Shown here in pieces: positions 44,657 through 54,760 of a stretch of DNA of 64,000 nucleotides. Position 1 is the first letter of the stretch. The number at the start of each line of letters is the position of its first letter. The notes under the pieces were generated by a model that saw only the letters and a list, made by a program, of their open reading frames with translations, did no database searches and was not told where the DNA came from. The position numbers and the translations under genes were made by a program. The stretch is taken from the NCBI GenBank assembly GCA_949358305.1, contig OX442315.1, positions 1 to 64,000 of the forward strand, given 5' to 3'. The stretch comes from Strigamia acuminata. Taxonomy: Eukaryota; Arthropoda; Chilopoda; Geophilomorpha; Linotaeniidae.

Positions 44657-45113
44657 TGATATGTAAAGTTTAGGGACAAGTGTTGTCACAGTCAGTTCCG
44701 ATTTACGATGGAGAGATTACTTCGTGCGTTTCCGAATTAGCGCGATTGTTACGCGATTAGTATTTCATTGTATCATGTCCCGGAATTGTAAATCAGTTGC
44801 TATTGTTTTTATAAATTGCGTGTGTATGTACCACAACTGATTTCCCTCCATATAATGACTTATTTAATCGTCGTCTGCTCAAATGAGCATTGTGTATTAT
44901 AGGAATTTGTTCTGTTCTAAGTTGTGTTTATATTTTAATAGTGTACAGGACAAATCAACTAAATGAAGTATTGATTTGTTCTCCCTATAGTTTGTGAGGT
45001 CAAATAACCTCAAACCACATTGCTTATGTTTTTCCACTGCAATAAAGATGGCGGCACAATTTGTGCCTGTAATGCAAAACACTGGAAATAGGATTGGACT
45101 CACTTTATTCGAT
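44657..45113 (+). repeat. Copia D 3' LTR
   Basis: After the purine run CCAGAGGGGG the LTR starts TGATATG. It shares ordered landmarks with the other Copia LTRs here (TCGTCGTCTGCTCAAATGAG, AGGACAAATCA, AATAAAGATGGCGG). The 3' end is uncertain because it abuts minus-strand gag codons of Copia element 2. Confidence 0.65.
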
Positions 45114-45220
45114 ATAATGGCCCACAACAATAACTTCACACCAATCGCCCATTGTGCATAATTCGTCCCATTTAGTTTTTTGATCGACTTATAATCGTCG
45201 TATTTTTCTTCCGACGCCAT
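45114..45220 (-). pseudogene. Copia element 2 gag, first 35 codons
   Basis: The minus-strand frame begins MASEEKYDDYKSIKKLNGTN and has the typical Copia Gag opening (KLNGTNYAQWAIGVKLLL), the UBN2-like N-terminus. Homology ends after about 35 codons at the junction with the Copia D LTR. The rest of the open frame to 44897 is LTR sequence. Confidence 0.8.
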
Positions 45221-46316
45221 ATTTAATCGATTCGTCGCGAAGATTGCACTTTTTCACAAAATAAATCGTCGCACGCACCAAATGAAGCACAAAACACACT
45301 TTTTACGCTTTTACAAGTGGCGTAAACCCCCAAAAGGTTTAGGCGAAAATTATACAGTCTCCCTTGGACAAATCTCACTAAGTGAGATGCAAAACTTTAC
45401 GTAGTATCTCCCGAGTTCCGACCGGACTCCTAGGACCGCGGGACACTCGGTGGCCAGAGAAAGCCTACGCAAAAATACAATTCCACTACGCGACTGCGTA
45501 AAGGGTGGAAAGGATACTACAAGACCCCCGAACAAAACCTTAAACTTATTAACAAGGAATTTCGACAACTTAAAACTAAATAATAGTTGGCAAGGTGAAA
45601 ATCCGTTGTTTTGCGGGTTGGTTTGCGTCGCAAAAATTCCCTCGTTGATCCCACGTCGTGAAATCGATGCACGTCGACTCAATGTGCTCGTCCGCACCTT
45701 CGTAGGATGTGCTCCGTGCACAAAACCTCGGGAAAATGCCAGCGCGTATGTTTAACCCGCTAACTGGTCTTCTGGTCGAATGCCTGCGCGTATGTTTAAC
45801 CCGCTAACAGGACTTCTATCCTCAAGTGGAAATAAACACGTCGTTTTTCGCCTACTTTGACGAAAATGGCCGCCGACGAAGAATTCGCTTCGTACGATGA
45901 CTTCCGTCGTTTCCCACGGCGAATTCGATCCAAAACGATCCAAAAACGACGTCGATTCGACGTCTTCTCGCGTCGAATCACGATGAGAACGTGTACCGAT
46001 CCGTATACACGATTCTCGGCTGGCTTCTCGGCTGGTCGCGATGAAACCAAAACAAAATGGCGCCCGCAGAAGAAAATCTTCTTTATATCGAGCAATGTGC
46101 TTATTTCGCACAGAATTTCGACAATTCTTACACTGTTCGATCCAGGAATGCTTCCGCAAACGTCCGCACACGTTGTCAGCCTCACAAACTCCTCGAATCC
46201 GCAGATACGTCTTTGCGACGATACCGACGAATCCACGATGTCCGTTTCGTCTCGAAACTTGCCGCAAAAGTATCACAAACGGTTGGCCGCGTCGTCAACC
46301 ATCCTCTGCTACCATA

Positions 46317-46773
46317 TGATAGGCTTGTAGGCGCCGGACATCAAGGAAAAGGAGCTGACACTCGATTTAAACGGTGCGGGAACTCGCATTATGCGACCGC
46401 CATCTTTATTCATCGTGATGAAGAGAGAGAACATAAAAAAGCGTACCTCTTTCGAGGCTACAAAGCTTAAAGTAGAACAAATCATTTTTAACAAGCAATG
46501 ATTTGTCCTTTACATGATAAACAATAAAGGAGGAGCAAATAATCGATAAACAACTTAAAAGCAATGGAATAACTAAACGAATATTGCTCATTTGAGCGGA
46601 CGACGAGAAGGCACATCTTTACAAGTAAATAAACTAGTTGCGGCACATAACAAGCAGGTTAAAAATCGGGATCAACTAGTTTAACTAAGTCACAGCAAAG
46701 TAAAGACATGCACGTTGCATTTAGCCATAAATATGCAACTAATAAATCTCAAACAGTTGGGCATTTCCCAACA
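46317..46773 (-). repeat. Copia element 2 5' LTR
   Basis: A 457-bp LTR with TG and CA ends, separated from the tRNA-iMet primer site by two bases. It contains GATGAATAAAGATGGCGG, a polyadenylation-like site shared in position with the Copia D LTR. Confidence 0.82.
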
Positions 46774-47811
46774 GATCAGACTTTGCGCGATTTGGGATTT
46801 CGCAGATTACCAGGATGCAACTGTGTATACATATACGGTTTCTCCGCCGTAATGCTAGTGTACGTCGATGATATAGTTCTATTCTACGCGACGGATAGCG
46901 TCCTGACTCAATTAATTGCTCTCATTAGCACCAAATTCGACATCGTCAATTTAGGCCCAATTTCAAAACTTTTAGGTGTAGAGTTCATTCGTACTCCCAA
47001 GGGAATCTTTATCATCCAACGTGCATACATACAGAAGATTCTCAAGAAATTTGAAATCGTCGCCGATAAACTCATCAAGGTCCCAGTAACACCAGGAACG
47101 ACGCTCGTCAAAGGGTCGAAAGAGGACTTGCCAGAATTTCCTTATCGTTCGTTAATTGGCTCTCTTCTCTTCCTCGAATCGAGGACACGACCCGATATAT
47201 TATTCTCAGTGATAATGTTGTCACAGTTCAATAATTGCTACAACCACACTCACATCAAGGCGCTCATGCAGGTTGTGCGCTATGTAGGCAATACTTTGGA
47301 TTACGCAATTGAACTATCAAATTGTTCCAATGGACAACTATGGGGATATACTGACGCGTCCTGGGCCACCGAAGTCAGCACTTCTTTGAGTTTCGGCGGG
47401 TATATAGCCTATATTGGAAACGTCCCCATCGGATGGAGTTGTCGTAAACAAACCAGCGTGGCGTGCTCAACGATGGAAGCGGAGTTTGTCGCCCTCGTTG
47501 AGTGCGTCCGTGAGCTTTATTGGCTCGATTACGTCTACAGTTCCGTACCGATGCTGAATAGATCTTCACCACCTATAGTGTTCTCCGATGCGCTTTCTTC
47601 CATCCAATTCACATCGAATGACGTGGAGAACAGTAAAACGAAACATATCCGAGTGAAATTTCATTGGATTCGGGAATGGTACACAGCAGGCGCATTTCAA
47701 TTGCGCAAAGTCCCCGGATCAATGAACGTGGCAGACATTTTTACCAAATGGTTGAGCTCATCTCAACTGCGTCTCCTGATTTCCCGGATTTTCAATTTCA
47801 ACCTATCGTGA
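46774..47811 (+). pseudogene. Copia E pol, RT end and RNase H
   Basis: The frame opens in RT at DQTLRDLGFRRLPGCNCVY, directly after the Copia 2 LTR. It includes catalytic VYVDDIVLF (near 46860) and runs through RNase H (YTDASWATEV, FSDALSSIQF, NVADIFTKW) to TGA at 47809-47811. The codons before 46774 in the same frame are LTR sequence. It is the 3' end of a Copia polyprotein cut by insertion of element 2. Confidence 0.88.
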
Positions 47812-48017
47812 CATTCTTAATTTAGTTTTACCCGAATTTTGAGGATCATTGAGTTCCAGTGGGAATTTTCGGGCTTCCGTAGTGATAATATAATAGTACC
47901 CGGCTCGATGATTCGATTTATTGTTTTTCCTTAATTATTTGAAAATTGTAAAGTTACATATGATATTTTCCCCATTTCTGTTTAATTGTGCGGCTATCTG
48001 GCATTGAAGGGGGAAAT

Positions 48018-48477
48018 TGTTGTTTTCCAATGCCAAATAGTCCTCCGTACTCATTACGGATATTTCCTAGTGTTTATCTGCACTGAGCAGCTTTTTTGTA
48101 TTTATTTTGTCTTTATATAATTATTTATCATTGGGTATAATGCTGCCCACAGCTCAATTGTATTAAGTTGATAATTCTTAACACCAGATGGTGTCATTGT
48201 ATATTTTCCTCATTCCAAGATGGCTGCTTGCAGGCTGTGCAAGCATAACCATGTTATCTACACCAAAATGGTCTCAATTTGTAAGTTGTTTTATTTTAGA
48301 GTAAACATTTATTATTTTTACATTGTGTAGTTGTCTTTTGCTGCATATAAGCACGTTTTCCACGTGCGGCAGCTTGTATTTGACCTGCCATTAGCGGTAT
48401 TCACGTGCGCCCGCCATTACGGCCACGCACTTGGTTTTTCGTGCGTGTTTCACGCTTCCACACGGTCTAATTGACCG
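48018..48477 (+). repeat. Copia E 3' LTR, inverted partner of 49575-50035
   Basis: After the purine run GAAGGGGGAAAT the LTR starts TGTTGTTTTCC. Over about 460 bp it appears identical to the reverse complement of 49575-50035. It lacks the last roughly 25 bp seen there and is joined at GACCG to minus-strand gag codons. Confidence 0.85.
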
Positions 48478-48676
48478 CTTTGGCTTTACGACGCTTGTAT
48501 TTCTTCTTCTCCTTATCTCCGGCGGTTTTAAGGAAATCTGCCTCTTCTTCTCCCGTCACATGTTCCCACAATTCTTCACTTCTCAGCACCATGCGCATTG
48601 AGCGCTGCCATAGTTCGTAGTTTCCTACGCTGAGAATGGGAAGTCGCCCGGAGTTTCCTTCGACGGACTTGGACAT
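48478..48676 (-). pseudogene. Copia element 3 gag, first 66 codons
   Basis: The minus-strand frame starts MSKSVEGNSGRLPILSVGNY and continues LWQRSMRMVLRSEELWEHV, the Copia Gag N-terminal pattern. It then reads a Lys-rich stretch and breaks at the Copia E LTR. The protein differs from the element 2 Gag, so these are different families. Confidence 0.78.
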
Positions 48677-50035
48677 GATGACGTGAAGTTACGAAACTAT
48701 CCGTGGCAAAACACACCGGATGGAGAATGGTACAATTGGAGCACTTGACGGTCTCGTAGCACAATATCGCGTTGCACAACACAAATACGGCGCACTGATC
48801 GAAGCACTGTCAAAGCGGATATCAATCGAATTGGGCGACCACTTCTGAAGTGGTCAGATAACCCTAGCCAGCCAACACACAGGGGTCCGTTCGCCTGCCT
48901 GGAGGCGCGGGAGTACCTGTTGGCCACGGTAAGCACTGGCTAGGAATGAGTTAATGCGGTAGTTCCGACTGGAACGGAAGAGCAAAAACTATTCTAAAGG
49001 GCCCCCAAAACCTTAAATATATCTTAAAATTAACAAGCTTATTACGACTACTGAAAAGGAATATTTGATTAGTGCGATGAGACGTTGCGCCAATAATTGC
49101 AAAGCAAAAATGGCGTCGTTGCGCATTAAAATGCGAAAATCGTCGAAAATCGTCGTTTTTCTCGCCGAAAAATTCGAAAATCGTCGTGACAACGACCGTA
49201 CACGGTGTACGAGGTCGGGATATCCAACAAATCGTCGTTCACGCTGTGTAAAGCGGGTTTCCAACGTCGAATCTCGTCGGAAAATGGCGAAAACCTGAAA
49301 ATACACAAAATTCGCTTCGAAAATCGCGAAACTCGCGGAAATTCGAGCGAAATTAAATAACAAATCGTGGAGCCGGTAGCACAGACTGCGTGAGAACGTC
49401 GGCGTGTCGTCGCGAACGTTCTGAAGACGAAAATCGTCGCGGAAATCTGGAAATAGAAAATTTATCGCAAATTCGCGAATTTCGCAAAAATAACGATAAA
49501 ATTAGCGGTTTCGGTGGGCTGCAAGGATAGCAACCATCCTCTGCTACCACTCGTAGCAGAGGAGGAGGCGCAGAACGGTCAATTAGACCGTGTGGAAGCG
49601 TGAAACACGCACGAAAAACCAAGTGCGTGGCCGTAATGGCGGGCGCACGTGAATACCGCTAATGGCAGGTCAAATACAAGCTGCCGCACGTGGAAAACGT
49701 GCTTATATGCAGCAAAAGACAACTACACAATGTAAAAATAATAAATGTTTACTCTAAAATAAAACAACTTACAAATTGAGACCATTTTGGTGTAGATAAC
49801 ATGGTTATGCTTGCACAGCCTGCAAGCAGCCATCTTGGAATGAGGAAAATATACAATGACACCATCTGGTGTTAAGAATTATCAACTTAATACAATTGAG
49901 CTGTGGGCAGCATTATACCCAATGATAAATAATTATATAAAGACAAAATAAATACAAAAAAGCTGCTCAGTGCAGATAAACACTAGGAAATATCCGTAAT
50001 GAGTACGGAGGACTATTTGGCATTGGAAAACAACA
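48478..50035 (-). mobile_element. Copia element 3, 5' end only
   Basis: On the minus strand: LTR (about 49552-50035, TGTTGTTTTCC...), primer site TGGTAGCAGAGGATGGTT at 49532-49549 (tRNA-iMet), leader, gag start at 48676, break at 48477. The LTR matches the Copia E LTR in inverted orientation, so E and 3 are probably halves of one rearranged element. It sits in the leader of Copia element 4. Confidence 0.82.
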
Positions 50036-51261
50036 ATAAATAATATCTCGTATTCCTACTGTCCTTTTGGCAATCCTTCCGTATCCCAAGCGTTGATCCA
50101 CGCTGATTCCTGTCAAATCTCGCTGGTTTCGACGCGTTATCGTCGAAAAAGGCGTCGGCGCAATTCCGCTCGTTCTCGGCGGACTTCGTCGCTTCAAAAC
50201 CGACCCAAAGCGCTCGTTTGTCGTGTCCCGGACAAAAAAATCTACACAGTACACCGAAATACGTTTCCTAAACGTGTTCACAATTGGTGGGCACGTATCT
50301 AAAACGCGCGTCGTACACGGAAGCGTTGGCGAACTATGTTCGCACTCGTCGCCGGCCAAAAACCTTGTTTCCGACCGAAAAACAATCCGATTCGACTGCA
50401 AACCGGTTCCAAATCCTTCCTTGCCTTCTTATGTGATCCCACGCTATTATTTCCAGCGCTGGGATCCACTGCACACCTCGGAAACAGTCTAAACACGGCC
50501 GCCAACTCGTATTGCGATGAGCGCCGCCATCTTGGAATTTCCCGTCATCGTGGATTTGAAATAACGAAAAACCGGTGTTAATTTCACCAAATAAATTCAA
50601 GAAATACTTTGTAATGTTCCTGCAGTCCAGGCAACTAATTCCTCGATGATTCCAAGCTGTTTCGTTGCCAAATTCGTTGACTATCGCTTCTCGCTGCTCC
50701 GGTCGCAATTCGCCGACTTCACTGCCGATCCAAGCACGCGAATCTCTGTCGCCGTGCGGGAAAATCGTCGCCCTATTGCCGCCCGTCGCTCCGGTGATTT
50801 CCGTCGACGCGCAAACGACGTTTCCGTGCAGAAAAATGTCGCGAATTCGATTCTGGACGTTAAACTAACGTAGCACTCACGTAAACCATCCTCTGCTACC
50901 ATTATCAATATCCAAACCGTCGTGAGTGCATGTGAGAAGCCAAAAAGTCTGAATTGCTAAAACCACCATTCTAAGCCAGTGGTGGCTGACATCTTTATTT
51001 GTCAGAAAACAGAAGGCAAGTGTCATGACTTGAAATTTGTTCTTCTCAAGTCTACAAAACATAAAAGATGAGAACAAATCAATTTGACAACAGAATTGAT
51101 TTGTCCTAAACATAAACAATATAAAAGATATATCAATTGATAGCAGACCAAAAATAACTAAACAATCAGCTCTTTCGAGCAGACGACGCAAACGTTAAAT
51201 ATCGCAAATCATGTGCCAATTGACATAACGTAACACGCAATAAAAGTCAATAGCAATTGAC
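50036..51261 (-). mobile_element. Copia element 4, LTR, primer site and leader
   Basis: The minus-strand LTR (about 50902-51261) begins TGTCAATTGC. It is followed by TGGTAGCAGAGGATGGTT (50884-50901) and a leader of about 850 bases, cut by element 3 at 50035. It shares the TCGTCTGCTCGAAAGAG, AGGACAAATCAATT and AATAAAGATG landmarks with the other Copia LTRs. No gag is left in the window. Confidence 0.72.
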
Positions 51262-52254
51262 ACCCGACATCGAGACAAGAATACAATATGAACGCAATGC
51301 GCCGTTGTCGCACTACATCCGGAAACATGCGACAATAACAAGCTGGCACCATATGACTGCTCCAAATTCCAACACCGATAGTGTATTTCCCTAAGTGCGG
51401 CGGTTCCTTCGAACCGCCCCTAATCAGATCGCGTGGCACGGCGACCGTCGGTCGCCATGACACACGAGGTCGGTCATCGCTTTTGGGCCACTCCGCCAAA
51501 GTTACGGAGAACGTCCGGCGGACGTGGCGCAACTGGACGCTCAGGTCCCGGCGAGCGACAGCGTCGCCACGCCGATAGTTTGGGTCATCGTAGCAGTCAG
51601 TTTGGAAATGGTCGCAACGCGACCGTTCACCTTGCTGGCTGTTGAACAACTCCCTGGTCCTACGGGGACCAACCACTTCCGGAAGGGGCGACTTCCGGGG
51701 CCCAATCACGCTTGATCAAAGGCCCGCAGCTCCACCTGGTTGCGGAGGACCGCAACAGGCTGCGCGAGATACGAGAGGCGCTGGAGCTGCGCCAAGTGCA
51801 TTGTCGTTGCAGTGCAGCGACCCTGTGCGCAGGGGCAGCTGGTCACACCACCACAAAGGCAAATAAACAAATCTAAAACAAACATTTTAGAAAAAGAAAA
51901 AAAATCGAGGGTACTAAAAGGGAAAACTCGACCCTCATCAGAAAAGAAATAGTTCTTTTTGAAATTCGATGCCGACAAACAAAGTTGTTATCTTTCAAAG
52001 AGGGGACAAAGAGGGTCAGTGTGTGTATTGTCCTTAATTGAGGGGTCAAAGTTAGGAATTCAACAAGAAACTTGACCACTTGTTGACACTGTAGACAGAT
52101 ATACAGAGTGGGTCACGATATGAGTACAGGGTAAAAATTCAAAAAATGACTCTAAAAAATAAAATAAAACAAAAAATACATTCCACATGCATTCAAATCA
52201 AATGACGAAAAATGAGTCTATAAAAAATAACAACGTTAAAATTTCCGGGCTGTG
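51262..52254. other. Unassigned region with a GC-rich segment
   Basis: About 51380-51860 is GC-rich with open frames on both strands, including 166 codons on the minus strand. At 51715-51880 a plus frame reads VAEDRNRLREIREALELRQ, coiled-coil-like with two downstream Cys. Nothing matches a family I know. It may be decayed element or LTR sequence. The rest is AT-rich. Confidence 0.4.
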
Positions 52255-52392
52255 TTCTCATCCGCGTGCGCCGCATCCGCGCCTCCCTGATCCGCTTGAT
52301 CCCCTCTCCGCGCTCCTATCTCCGCGGCTCCCGCATCCGCGTGGTTCTGTTCGAACGCTCCCTGATCCGCTCGGTTTCTAATCCGCGCGGTA
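52255..52392. repeat. Degenerate ATCCGCG minisatellite, left arm
   Basis: About ten copies of (A/C)TCCGCG or close variants are spaced 8-20 bases apart. The reverse-complement motif CGCGGAT clusters at 53510-53690, so the two may be arms of one foldback repeat. Confidence 0.6.
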
Positions 52393-53250
52393 TTTAATTA
52401 AATAAAAAAATTAACATTTTAAAATTAATATTGAACCTAGTTTCTAATCAGCATGGACTAAATACATTGTAGCATGGTGTGTTGACTATTGTTGATTGTT
52501 AGAAATTTAAAGTTAAGTATACAGTCTGGTGGTAATTTTTAAGTTAAGAAATTGTAAATTTAAAGGTGCACTGAGTGGGATTTTTCGCACATATCTTCGC
52601 ACATATCTCCCCACATATCTCCCTGCCCCCCCCCCCCTCCCAAACACACACACACACACACAAATCCCACACTCCGTTCTCACTGACCTTGCCTGAGATT
52701 TGCACGTTATGAACCGTTAGCTCGTGGTCGCGGTTCCCCTCGACACAAATGGCCAGCAAATGGAATGCATGCAAATGCAAATGCATGCAAATGCCACCTG
52801 CGCATGCCCAATATCTGCATCTGTTTTTTTTCCTTTCATTCAATATCTCATTTTTTCGATTTCCCTTCTTTTGGTTTGATTTTCGGTATTTGTAACCCTC
52901 TCCGTCCACTGGTGACCTTTGGCGCCACGCACATTTGACCTTTGGTCACTGCCCGTGGACTACTCGGGTAACCCTGTACTTGACCCCTTTCCTGTTCTTT
53001 TGTACTTTGCCAAAATAAAGCATTCTGCTTGTTTTCCTCAACCTAACCGCATCGTCTCACTTTGTTATCTCACAGTATTAAAGTTGAATGGAAGGGAAAA
53101 AAATGTGCAGAAAAAGTGTTAGGTTTGAGATCTTTGCTGCACACAATCTTAGCAAAGAAGGGGACTGAAACCGAGGTTAGAGTTCAGAGTCCCTGACCCT
53201 AGGTGAGGCAGCGGACACAATAGGAGTTGTGCAGGGACGTTGCGGTAGCG
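52393..53250. other. Unassigned spacer between the motif arms
   Basis: It holds a C run (52626-52638), a (CA)n run (about 52644-52662), and three overlapping ATGCAAAT octamers near 52766-52797. A segment near 52960-53030 with AATAAAGC resembles an LTR or gene 3' end. No coding sequence is supported. Confidence 0.4.
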
Positions 53251-53298
53251 ATGGGAGGAGTTTTGGATTTGGTAGAAAAGTCGTTTTGCGACTCTGTG
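53251..53298 (+). other. Possible first coding exon
   Basis: ATG at 53251 opens 16 codons (MGGVLDLVEKSFCDSV) ending exactly at GTG|GTAAGA, a strong splice donor in phase 0. No downstream exon was found and the product is unknown. It could be chance. Confidence 0.15.
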
Positions 53299-53504
53299 GT
53301 AAGATCCGGAGGAGAAAAAAAGGGTTTTTGTGCTGGAAAAGGACGGTGGGGGTGTGGGGTGGGGGGTTTGTGTGTAAATCAAATGGGTTGAGTGATAAGT
53401 GCAGCTGTTGTTGCGAGTTTTCAACTCTTTCCGAGCGAGTTGTCCAGTTCCGCTGGGTAACGTTTACGAAACTTTACACAACGTAACGTTTTGTTGGGGG
53501 GTAT

Positions 53505-53690
53505 ACAACGACGCGGATTATGACACGACGCGGATTAAAACCAACGCGGATTCATACCCGACGCGGAATGAGAACCACGCAGAAACTCGGATTAATTAAT
53601 TTTATTTATCATTTTAATTTATTTTTTAATTCGGCGCAACGAAGACCACGCGTATGCGGGAGTAATTTCACGCGGATAAGGGAGACGCAG
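53505..53690. repeat. Degenerate CGCGGAT minisatellite, right arm
   Basis: Six or more copies of ACGCGGAT or close variants (ACGACGCGGATTA type) are spaced about 15-20 bases apart. This is the reverse complement of the motif at 52255-52392. Confidence 0.6.
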
Positions 53691-54025
53691 ATTCAATCAA
53701 TAAATAAGCAAAGCCTGTTAGCTTGCGGTGGTAATTTACCTAATTGTATTTATCGTATTATCAATCGCCATTGTTCTCACGCTTGTTTATGTAATTGTTT
53801 ACGTTCGCATTGCGTTGCATTGCGATCGTTCCAGTGTATTATTTGTATGTCATGCCAACAGGTGGCACTGTATACCTTAGGCGGTCATGTGACTTCAGAA
53901 TAAACACTCACTTGACTTTTGGCTTTGAACCACTTAAGATCACGTGTATTTCTTTCCTGCATAGGAGTTTTTCCACACCACTGCGGATTTAATGAATCCA
54001 CACAAGTTTCCACTAAAACTCAACA
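53691..54025 (+). repeat. Copia F 5' LTR (left end uncertain)
   Basis: The right end is fixed by ACTCAACA followed at 54026 by the primer site. An AGAATAAACAC signal lies at about 53897. The left end cannot be set from one copy because the 3' LTR is missing. A TGTCATGCC near 53849 is one candidate start. Confidence 0.5.
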
Positions 54026-54037
54026 AGGTTATGGGCC
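54026..54037 (+). other. Copia F primer site, half-tRNA-iMet type
   Basis: AGGTTATGGGCC directly follows the LTR. It matches the known priming site of Drosophila copia, which pairs with the anticodon-side half of initiator tRNA-Met, not with its CCA end. Confidence 0.7.
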
Positions 54038-54760
54038 TATAAATCGAAGGAAAAACGTCCAAAGTGAGTCCAGAAGTTTTGGAGTCATCACAAGGTCAGC
54101 AGAGAAGTTTTTCCTCCAAATCCAATATGGCGGCGCCCATGGTGGAGGTAAACAACACGATTTTCAATCTGGATTCCACGGCAATACAAGCAGTATTTGG
54201 ATGCCAAGCAGTGCAGGAACATTGAAGGGTTCGAGAAACAATAAACTTTTATTTAAACAAATTTTTGTTTTCGTTTTGGGAAGTTTGTTTCCCGTATTGC
54301 GAGGCGCAATACGTGTCGTTAACGTGACAACATTTTCGGTGGAAATACGTCTGGGTTACGACGGCGACTGTTCCAGTCAACCACACGCGAAGTGTGAACC
54401 GAAAACGTCGACGAACGGCGGTGGAAAACAACGGATAATTTGCGGACAAATTGATGAACAATTCGCGGAATTAACACAAGGCGAGAATCAACGAGAAAGG
54501 ACAATTGCTGGCTGCATAATACAACGAGAAATACGGCTAGAAACGTCTGGAAGACATCATTCTCGAACATTTTCGTTATATTTTCGAATATATTTGAATA
54601 TTATATTGTTTAGCTTAGTTGTGTGCAAGGATTATTACTAACATAGTTTCTAAGAGCGAACTAACCTCGCAACACTGCACTACGTTGCGAAAATCCAGTA
54701 GAGAAAGTGTTTTTGGAGTAATTTGTGTGCAAAGTGCTATTTTGTGCAACGGAGAACGCA

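Larger units (their letters stand above)
45114..46773 (-). mobile_element. Copia element 2, 5' end only
   Basis: On the minus strand this reads LTR (46317-46773, TGTTGGGAAATGCCC...CCTATCA), primer site TGGTAGCAGAGGATGGTT at 46297-46314 (tRNA-iMet 3' end), a leader of about 1.1 kb, and the start of gag at 45220. A 45-bp duplication with a GCGTATGTTTAACCCGCTAAC core lies near 45741-45815 in the leader. The element is cut at about 45113. Its LTR abuts Copia E, with a GATCA flank at 46774-46778. Confidence 0.82.

Noticed and set aside
49967-50401. 144-codon minus-strand frame in the Copia element 4 leader
   Set aside because: It crosses the boundary between the element 3 LTR and the element 4 leader and has no Copia Gag features.
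46299-50901. GGTAGCAGAGGATGG sequences as tRNA genes
   Set aside because: Only the 3'-end complement is present, always next to an LTR, and no cloverleaf surrounds it. These are primer binding sites.
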